Assembly (NCBI GenBank): GCA_003663565.1
Contig: QMTT01000090.1
Coordinates: 1 to 5,087, forward strand
Reading direction: 5' to 3'
Length of the DNA: 5,087 bases
DNA from: Thermoplasmata archaeon
Lineage (GTDB): Archaea; Thermoplasmatota; B47-G6; B47-G6B; 47-G6
Below are positions 1 to 5,087 of this stretch, piece by piece. Within the stretch, counting starts at the first letter, position 1. Every line of letters starts with the position of its first letter. The position numbers and the translations under genes were made by a program. The notes beneath the pieces were generated by a model, which saw nothing but the letters and a program-made list of their open reading frames with translations, had not been told where the DNA came from and ran no database searches.

Positions 1-107
1 ACTTTAACACTGCAATTTGGATATAAGCCAATGTTATTTATTATCCACTTATCGTTGTATGCATCTCCGTTAGGAGTGAAAGCTGATGGAATATTAATAC
101 ATTCTTG
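1..107 (-). other. T9SS type B C-terminal sorting domain of gene B (N-terminal part only)
   Basis: Residues 725-759 of gene B, cut by the window edge. CINIPSAFTPNGD followed by YND, then a Trp strand and YPNC, lines up without gaps with the start of gene A's sorting domain. The RWG, WDG and final strands would lie to the left of base 1. One variation is seen: the usual NGDGxND motif reads NGDAYND here, with Gly replaced by Ala. Confidence 0.88.
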
Positions 108-2279
108 CATGTCTTTATCTACATATACACTATCGGAATAGGTACAACCATAAATATCTGTTATTGTAATAAAATATGTTCCTTGGTCTAAATCTACAAT
201 TTGGTCTGTAATCTCCCCTGTTGACCAAAGATAGTCGAATGTTCCTGTGCCACCTGATGGATATGCAAGAATTCTACCATCGTGATTATCAATACAAGAA
301 ACGTCTTGTACGTCATATACGACTTCTATTGGTATGGATTCTTGTATGCTTACGGATTCTATAATAAAGCATCCTTCAGCGTCGGTGACAGTAACAGTAT
401 AAGTTCCTGCGGGAACATTGCTTAAGTCTTGTGTGGTGGCTCCATTTGACCATAAATAGAGGTATGGTAGTGTGCCGCCTATAACTTCTAAATCAATATT
501 ACCTGTGTTGCCGCCAAAACATTCAACATCATCGGATGATATATTTGCTTGCATTTCTTCTGGTTGAGAAATAATAACCATGCAAGAGCTAGAACATCCA
601 AAAGTATCGGTAACAACTACCATATACGTGTCTGCTTTCATATATAATACATCTTCTGTTAAGGCTGCTAATACATAGTCTGAATTAAACCATTCAAAGC
701 TGTATGGACTTGTTCCGCCTGTGACAGTAAGGTCAACTTGGCCATCTGCAAAGCCATAGCAACTAACATCGTCATAAGTATAAGAAAAAGCGATTTGATC
801 TGGTTGTGTTATTTCTATTGTATCAATTAGTTCAATATTATTAGCATCGGTTATGGTGAATATGTAATTACCTGCAACAAGGTTTGTGATAATGGAAACC
901 GTGTCGATTGAAGACCAATCATATTCATAAGGAGAAACGCCTCCTTGTGCAAATAAATAAATCTCTCCGTCTCCTCCACCATGGCATGTAACATCTTTTG
1001 TTACCACCTGATATCCTAAAGCTAATAATGGTTCGTATATTTCAACGCTGTCAATTTTATAACAACTCTGATTATCAGTAACGGTAACAGTATATATTCC
1101 TGATGGTATTCCTGTTAGGTCTTGTGTAGTTGCTCCGTTAGACCATAAGTATGAATATAAAGGAACTCCTCCTGTAACGGTTAAATTTATTGCGCCGTCC
1201 ACACCACCATTAGAGCTTACATCAATGGTTTGGAAGCTTAAGATTATTTCTGTTGGGGAACCTATTACAAAAGTGTCTGTTATTAAACATAGGTTTGAAT
1301 CACGAATGGTAATAACATACTGATCTGCTCCGAAATTTATTAAATCTTCGCTATTATAACTTAACTGATAAGATGAGTTTTCCCACTGAAAAGTGTAAGG
1401 TGGCACTCCTCCAAATACGGAAACATCAACGCTGCCATCAGTTGACCCAAAACAATTAGCATCAACAACTGCAGATGTATTAAATAACAATGTAGGTTCT
1501 TGAATAATTGCTGATTGAACAGAAGTACAAGATTTATCATCAGTGATAGTAACTGAATAGCTACCAAAACTTAATCCATTAACATCTTCTGTAAATGCGC
1601 CGTTACTCCATGTGTAATTGTATGGTGGAGATCCTCCCCAAGCTGTTATATCAATTTCGCCATCGGTTAATCCATTACATGAAATATCATATGACTGATA
1701 GCTAGAATTTAATGCCGTGTTTGGCTGAGTTATCTCGACAGAATCATTAGCAATACATCCATTATTATCAGTAAGTGTTACATAATAATATCCTGCTACT
1801 AATGAATTAATATCCTGTGCTGAAGATGAATTAGACCATGAGTAAGAATAGCCTGGTGTTCCACCAGAAACACTTAAATCAATGCTTCCTGTGTTTTGTC
1901 CAAAACAATTCACATTTACAGAGCTAATGCTTGTTGTTAGTAAATCTGGTTGTGTTATTTCAACAATATCAAAGGCAGAACATCCTGTTGATTGGTCTAT
2001 CACTTGTACATTATAAAACCCTGCTGTTAATCCTGAAATGGAATTTCCACTAGCACCTGTTGACCAAGATGTCACAAATGGTCCTATTCCTCCAGATATT
2101 ACTCGAATTGCACTTCCATTACTGTTTCCAAAACAATCAACATTTGTTCCTGTAATCTGAACGGTATGGCATGGAGGATTAGAATTTCCATCACCAATGT
2201 CAGAAGTCGCTGTATTAATAGCAAACAATTGCATTGTTGCTATCATACATAAAAGTATTATTCCTACGGTTTTTTTCAT
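1..2279 (-). CDS. Gene B: SprB-repeat surface protein with signal peptide and truncated T9SS type B domain (3' end outside window)
   Basis: Predicted secreted surface adhesin, paralogue of gene A. Seen: ATG at 2279-2277 opens a frame of 759 uninterrupted codons that leaves the window at base 1, so no stop is visible. The start is supported by the Lys-Lys plus hydrophobic signal peptide at residues 1-20 and by the short gap after gene A's stop. Residues 21-37 are a short linker with a lone Cys37. Residues 38-724 are nine SprB-like repeats of 74-80 residues. Residues 725-759 begin a T9SS type B sorting domain (CINIPSAFTPNGD, then a second Cys at 756). Aligned to gene A's domain, about 54 residues are missing, giving an estimated full length near 813. 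Unlike gene A, the repeats start almost directly after the signal peptide, with no N-terminal extra domain. Odd points: repeat 5 lacks its first conserved Cys (Ser356), repeat 6 lacks its second (Ile482), and repeat 7 has an extra Cys566. Known: the domain class directs T9SS export. Inferred: it is co-expressed with gene A and may share its surface structure. Confidence 0.93.
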   Translation of the reverse strand, partial: MKKTVGIILLCMIATMQLFAINTATSDIGDGNSNPPCHTVQITGTNVDCFGNSNGSAIRVISGGIGPFVTSWSTGASGNSISGLTAGFYNVQVIDQSTGCSAFDIVEITQPDLLTTSISSVNVNCFGQNTGSIDLSVSGGTPGYSYSWSNSSSAQDINSLVAGYYYVTLTDNNGCIANDSVEITQPNTALNSSYQSYDISCNGLTDGEIDITAWGGSPPYNYTWSNGAFTEDVNGLSFGSYSVTITDDKSCTSVQSAIIQEPTLLFNTSAVVDANCFGSTDGSVDVSVFGGVPPYTFQWENSSYQLSYNSEDLINFGADQYVITIRDSNLCLITDTFVIGSPTEIILSFQTIDVSSNGGVDGAINLTVTGGVPLYSYLWSNGATTQDLTGIPSGIYTVTVTDNQSCYKIDSVEIYEPLLALGYQVVTKDVTCHGGGDGEIYLFAQGGVSPYEYDWSSIDTVSIITNLVAGNYIFTITDANNIELIDTIEITQPDQIAFSYTYDDVSCYGFADGQVDLTVTGGTSPYSFEWFNSDYVLAALTEDVLYMKADTYMVVVTDTFGCSSSCMVIISQPEEMQANISSDDVECFGGNTGNIDLEVIGGTLPYLYLWSNGATTQDLSNVPAGTYTVTVTDAEGCFIIESVSIQESIPIEVVYDVQDVSCIDNHDGRILAYPSGGTGTFDYLWSTGEITDQIVDLDQGTYFITITDIYGCTYSDSVYVDKDMQECINIPSAFTPNGDAYNDKWIINNIGLYPNCSVK
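108..2168 (-). repeat. Gene B array of nine SprB-like protein repeats
   Basis: Nine tandem protein repeats, in order of translation: R1 1947-2168, R2 1722-1946, R3 1494-1721, R4 1254-1493, R5 1029-1253, R6 801-1028, R7 561-800, R8 339-560, R9 108-338. Boundaries are approximate and set at the linker after the TQP, QEP or YEP motif. The Trp-to-Gly distance is 15 in seven units and 20 in R4 and R7, where Asp also replaces the conserved Gly before the x-Tyr (ADQY, ADTY). R5 has Ser for the first Cys and R6 has Ile for the second. Eight basic residues occur in 687. R8 is the closest counterpart of gene A's R8, sharing a 20-base identical stretch (439-458 here, 2898-2917 there). R9 shares the SCxDxxD opening with gene A's R9. 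Confidence 0.9.
2220..2279 (-). other. Sec signal peptide of gene B
   Basis: Residues 1-20: a Met-Lys-Lys n-region, a hydrophobic core from about Val5 to Phe19, and a likely cut after Leu-Phe-Ala20. Cys11 lies within the core but lacks the small residues of a lipobox, so a lipoprotein is unlikely. This signal fixes the start codon and fits T9SS cargo, which first crosses the inner membrane by Sec. Confidence 0.82.
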
Positions 2280-2296
2280 TTGTTCTTCTGTCTTTA
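2280..2296 (-). promoter_or_regulatory. 17-base intergenic junction between genes A and B, weak ribosome binding site
   Basis: The stop of gene A and the ATG of gene B are separated by 17 bases, reading TAAAGACAGAAGAACAA on the coding strand. The purine run AGAAGAA is only a poor Shine-Dalgarno match and lies close to the ATG; Bacteroidota commonly initiate from A-rich leaders without a strong one. There is no room for a promoter or a terminator hairpin, which supports one transcript for both genes. Confidence 0.6.
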
Positions 2297-5087
2297 TTAT
2301 CTAACTATAGTTAGTGTTCCATTATATGGCTCATCGCCATTGTTTAAATCAATAATATAATAATATGTTTCGGAAGGCACTTGACCTCCATTATATGAGC
2401 CATCCCAAGGATCTGAATATCCATTTGATTCAAATACTTTTTTGCCCCACCTACTAAATATTATTACTTCGCAATTAGGATATCTATCTATGTTTTGTAA
2501 TACCCAAACATCATTCGTTCCATCTCCATTAGGAGTGAATGAAGAAGGGATATTTAAACATGGTTCAAAACTTTGATCGATAAAGAAATCTATTGTTTTT
2601 ATACATCCATTATCATCCGTTATATTTACGCTATAATAACCTGATGCTAGATTAAGAATATCTTCAGCAAATTCTCCGTTAGACCAATTAAATATATAAT
2701 TATCTGTTCCGCCTATCACTGTTAGATCTATTGCAGCATCTTCTTGATCTTTACAAGAGAGTGGTGTAATATAATAATCAACAATGATTTCAGGGAATTG
2801 TCCTACAAATATATCTTCTGTAGAAACACATCCATTGCTATCTGTAACCTCAACAGTATATGTTCCTGTATTTAGCATTCCTATATCTTCTGTTGTTGCT
2901 CCATTTGACCATAAATATTGATATGGTAATGTTCCGCCAACAATAGTAATGTCTATATTACCATTATTACCATCATAACAAGATACAATACCCGCACTAT
3001 ACGAGATTAATAATGAATCTGGTTGATTAACAATTATCGTTTGATTAACACTACAATTATTATAATCTGTTATAATAACATTATATACTCCTGAACCAAG
3101 ATTGGTGATATTTTCAAAATTATTATTTATAACATATGATGTATCATCCCATGTTAAATAGTAAGGTGCTGTTCCTCCCATAATATTTAAGGATACTCCT
3201 CCGTCATGATATGAAGCACAACTTACATCATCAACAGTATATGTAAAATAGAGCGCTGTATCTGGCTGATTAATCACAGCTCCAGAATACGCTAAACATC
3301 CGTTATCATCAGTAACCGTTACGGTATATACACCCGCTGGAAGATGATCAATATCTTGATTTGTGCTTCCGTTAGACCATAAATAACTATAAGGGAAACT
3401 ACCACCAGAAACATCTAAATCAATATTCCCAGTACTGTCACCATAACATAAAACGTCATCAACATTTACAATTGCAGATAAAGCTTCTTGTGGTTGACTT
3501 ACCTCAACGCTATCAACTTTAACACAAGAATTATTATCGGTAACGGTAATATAATAAGTGCCAGCAAACAATCCACTTAAATCTTCAGAAGTTGCTCCTG
3601 TTGACCATAAGTATGTATAATTCGGTGTGCCGCCTGTTACACTCATATCAATTTGTCCATCGTTTCCGCCATAACATAAGACATCATCAACAGAATAAGT
3701 CATCTGAATATCGTCAGGCTGAGAAATGGTAATATCAATAGTATCTTGACATCCGTTATCGTCTGTAACTAATAAATGATAAGTTCCAGCTGTTAACATT
3801 GAAATATCTTCGGTGGTAACAATTAATTGATTGTAGTTAACATCAGACCATTGATAAGAATATGGAGATGTTCCACCAGCAGTAATAATATCAATGCTTC
3901 CTGTATTACTTCCGAAACAATCTACATTAATATGAGTTTCCATAAGTGATAATGGAGCTAGTGGTTCGTAAATATCAATAGTTTCTGTTTCAGTACATCC
4001 ATTGTCATCAGAAACGGTAACAATATATGTCCCTGCAACTAATTGAGCAATGTCTTGAGTAGTAGACCCATTAGACCAAGCATAAGAATAAGGTAATATT
4101 CCACCATTAACATCAATGTCTATTAATCCTTCATCGCTACCAAAACAGAATACATCTCCTGTAGTATAAGTTATTATTATCTGATCAGGTTCTATAATGT
4201 CAAAACTATCAAATATTTGACACGAGTTATTGTCGGTAACAGTAACTAAATAGTTTCCTGCACTGAGTCCTGTAATATCTTCGGAAGAAGAACCTTCAGA
4301 CCATAAATATGTATATGGAAGAGTTCCTCCTGTAACAGTAATATCTATTTCACCTGTAGTGTTTCCAAAACAATCTACATCCGTAACCGTAGATGATAGG
4401 GCAAGTGCTTGAGTAGGCTCTCCCATTTCAAATTCATCGAATGAAACACATCCATTAGCATCGGTTATAATAAGGTAATGAGTGCCAGCAGGTAAGTTAT
4501 TCATCGTTTCTGTTGTGTTTGAAGAATAATATATTTGTCCGTTTGACCATTCATAACGATATGGAGGAGTTCCATTAGTTATATTTGCTGTAGCAGTTCC
4601 CGTACCTCCATGACATGCTATAGAGCCATCACTTACTACTACGAAATAATCTGCTGTTCTCAATCGGAAAGATGTTTGCGGATAGGTCGAGAAACCTGCT
4701 AATTCCCATGTTTCGTTGTGCCATGGAATTTTCACATCAAACATATTATATGATTCATCTAATAATGGACCTAAAGAATAATTCAAGCCTCCAAATACAA
4801 CCGCAGGAGTACATACTCTTTTCCAATAACACCAATCACAAATAGGACAATACCATGGTCCACAAGGCTTATAAAGATTCACGCAAATTCGAGGTATTAT
4901 TGTAACACTTGGAACATCTACAAAAAACTCTAATGCTTCCATCGTAAAATCAAAAGCAATACTATCGTATGTATTATTTGTAAATTGATTTGTTAACGAA
5001 TACGTAGTTGTAACATCCATAAATTCATAATTACATGGAAAGTCAAAACTTAAATCATGGTCAACTTGATAATGAATATTGCTTGAA
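2297..5087 (-). CDS. Gene A: SprB-repeat surface protein with T9SS type B sorting domain (5' end outside window)
   Basis: Predicted secreted cell-surface adhesin or stalk protein of a Bacteroidota; no ligand or enzymatic site is recognisable. Seen: the frame is open from the window edge (first full codon 5086-5084) to TAA at 2299-2297. The ATG at 5020 could be taken as a start, but 22 sense codons precede it without a stop and no signal peptide follows it, so it is an internal Met and the true start lies beyond 5087. Numbering from that Met as 1, residues 1-125 are a non-repeat, aromatic-rich region with a cysteine cluster at 46-70. Residues 126-818 are nine SprB-like repeats (Pfam SprB type; core GG-x2-PY-x-Y-x-W, AG-x-Y, VTD-x-NGC). 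Residues 819-907 are a complete T9SS type B C-terminal domain (CHU_C / TIGR04131 type). Known: such proteins cross the inner membrane by Sec and the outer membrane by the T9SS; Flavobacterium SprB is the gliding adhesin of this class. Inferred: this is a much smaller relative, co-transcribed with gene B 17 bases downstream. A direct role in gliding is possible but unproven. Confidence 0.93.
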   Translation of the reverse strand, partial: SSNIHYQVDHDLSFDFPCNYEFMDVTTTYSLTNQFTNNTYDSIAFDFTMEALEFFVDVPSVTIIPRICVNLYKPCGPWYCPICDWCYWKRVCTPAVVFGGLNYSLGPLLDESYNMFDVKIPWHNETWELAGFSTYPQTSFRLRTADYFVVVSDGSIACHGGTGTATANITNGTPPYRYEWSNGQIYYSSNTTETMNNLPAGTHYLIITDANGCVSFDEFEMGEPTQALALSSTVTDVDCFGNTTGEIDITVTGGTLPYTYLWSEGSSSEDITGLSAGNYLVTVTDNNSCQIFDSFDIIEPDQIIITYTTGDVFCFGSDEGLIDIDVNGGILPYSYAWSNGSTTQDIAQLVAGTYIVTVSDDNGCTETETIDIYEPLAPLSLMETHINVDCFGSNTGSIDIITAGGTSPYSYQWSDVNYNQLIVTTEDISMLTAGTYHLLVTDDNGCQDTIDITISQPDDIQMTYSVDDVLCYGGNDGQIDMSVTGGTPNYTYLWSTGATSEDLSGLFAGTYYITVTDNNSCVKVDSVEVSQPQEALSAIVNVDDVLCYGDSTGNIDLDVSGGSFPYSYLWSNGSTNQDIDHLPAGVYTVTVTDDNGCLAYSGAVINQPDTALYFTYTVDDVSCASYHDGGVSLNIMGGTAPYYLTWDDTSYVINNNFENITNLGSGVYNVIITDYNNCSVNQTIIVNQPDSLLISYSAGIVSCYDGNNGNIDITIVGGTLPYQYLWSNGATTEDIGMLNTGTYTVEVTDSNGCVSTEDIFVGQFPEIIVDYYITPLSCKDQEDAAIDLTVIGGTDNYIFNWSNGEFAEDILNLASGYYSVNITDDNGCIKTIDFFIDQSFEPCLNIPSSFTPNGDGTNDVWVLQNIDRYPNCEVIIFSRWGKKVFESNGYSDPWDGSYNGGQVPSETYYYIIDLNNGDEPYNGTLTIVR
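2300..2566 (-). other. T9SS type B C-terminal sorting domain of gene A (complete)
   Basis: Residues 819-907 of gene A. Visible hallmarks are CLNIPSSFTPNGDGTND near the start, a second Cys at 850, then FSRWGKKVFES, a W-D-G at 872-874, an ETYYYII strand and a final GTLTIVR. This matches the gliding motility-associated C-terminal family (CHU_C, TIGR04131), the type B signal of the type IX secretion system. Known: this signal is needed for passage through the outer-membrane translocon, and in the studied cases a partner of the PorP/SprF family is needed. The domain ends exactly at the stop codon, as usual. Cys821 and Cys850 are matched by Cys727 and Cys756 in gene B, so a domain-internal disulfide is plausible. 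Confidence 0.93.
2567..4645 (-). repeat. Gene A array of nine SprB-like protein repeats
   Basis: Nine tandem protein repeats, in order of translation: R1 4412-4645, R2 4184-4411, R3 3959-4183, R4 3713-3958, R5 3488-3712, R6 3263-3487, R7 3020-3262, R8 2795-3019, R9 2567-2794. Boundaries are placed by eye just after the recurring E/Q-P linker (EP, QP) and may shift by a few residues. Each unit has a first Cys (often CFG or CYG), a G-x-I-D strand, GG-x2-PY-x-Y-x-W, an AG-x-Y turn and VTD-x-NGC. Both cysteines are present in all nine units. The Trp-to-Gly distance is exactly 15 residues in R2, R3, R5, R6, R8 and R9, but 21, 21 and 20 in R1, R4 and R7. Only one Arg and three Lys occur in these 693 residues. 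The units are diverged at the DNA level, so this is an old protein repeat rather than a recent DNA satellite. Confidence 0.9.
4646..5087 (-). other. Non-repeat N-terminal region of gene A with cysteine cluster
   Basis: About 147 visible residues precede the first repeat and do not resemble it; I do not recognise the family. The region alternates aromatic and acidic residues (FDF occurs upstream of the Met at 5020 and again near residue 23), suggesting a beta-rich fold. Residues 46-70 (4811-4885) hold six cysteines spaced C-x6-C-x4-C-x2-C-x2-C-x5-C, rich in Trp, Tyr and Pro. One more Cys lies five residues before the Met at 5020. Seven Lys or Arg occur in residues 1-125, unlike the nearly base-free repeats that follow. 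This may be the tail of a larger N-terminal domain, a candidate ligand-binding tip. Its start is out of view, so the extent is unknown. Confidence 0.6.

Noticed and set aside
439..458. 20-base stretch identical to 2898-2917, considered as a direct DNA repeat or recombination site
   Set aside because: Both copies encode the conserved YLWSNGA core of repeat 8 in the two genes; coding conservation and duplication explain it without a separate DNA element.
1361..1567. 68-codon open frame starting MVAIQLLSLM on the minus strand
   Set aside because: It lies wholly inside gene B in another frame, reads across the repeat-encoding DNA and has no start signal or family resemblance; it is a shadow.
2237..2257. 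Possible lipobox around Cys11 of gene B
   Set aside because: The residues before the Cys (Ile-Leu-Leu) lack the small residues of a lipobox, and the Cys sits only 11 residues in, within the hydrophobic core; an ordinary signal peptide fits better.
2301..2314. Perfect 14-base palindrome CTAACTATAGTTAG at the 3' end of gene A
   Set aside because: It encodes the last residues (LTIV) of the sorting domain, has no loop or T-run to act as a terminator, and is AT-rich enough to arise by chance; gene B follows 17 bases on.
1..5087. CRISPR array or DNA satellite suggested by the regular spacing of about 225-245 bases
   Set aside because: The periodicity is at the protein level with diverged DNA and an unbroken reading frame; units are far too long for CRISPR repeats and spacers.
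1..5087. Genes on the plus strand
   Set aside because: No plus-strand frame of useful length was found, and both minus-strand frames run without interruption across the whole window except for 17 bases.

Overview
The window holds two large minus-strand genes in tandem and almost nothing else. The AT-rich DNA, the SprB-type repeats and the C-terminal type B sorting domain of the type IX secretion system (T9SS) point to a member of the Bacteroidota, probably a gliding or surface-colonising lineage. The exact genus cannot be read from this sequence.

Reading in the direction of transcription (right to left), gene A enters from the right edge already in frame and ends with TAA at 2297. It has about 147 visible residues of non-repeat N-terminal sequence that includes a six-cysteine cluster. 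Nine SprB-like repeats of 75-82 residues follow, then a complete T9SS type B C-terminal domain. Its N-terminus and signal peptide lie outside the window. The first ATG visible inside the frame (5020) is internal, because the frame stays open upstream of it. After a 17-base gap, gene B starts at 2279 with a clear signal peptide. It carries nine SprB-like repeats and runs off the left edge partway into the same kind of C-terminal domain, with an estimated 54 residues missing. The two genes are almost certainly co-transcribed.

Both products are predicted to be exported by Sec, moved across the outer membrane by the T9SS and attached at or released from the cell surface. There they would form stalks of Ig/PKD-like beta modules acting as adhesins or matrix proteins. 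They look like paralogues from a tandem duplication: nine repeats each, the same special long-loop repeats at positions 4 and 7 (and 1 in gene A), the closest match between the two eighth repeats, and matching ninth repeats.

The most interesting structure is inside the repeat arrays. Every third repeat has a 5-6 residue insertion at one fixed place, giving a higher-order period of three. Gene B has also lost one conserved cysteine in each of two adjacent repeats, and the arrays are nearly free of lysine and arginine. No RNA genes, mobile elements, CRISPR arrays, convincing promoters or terminators were seen. There is no gene-free stretch longer than 17 bases.
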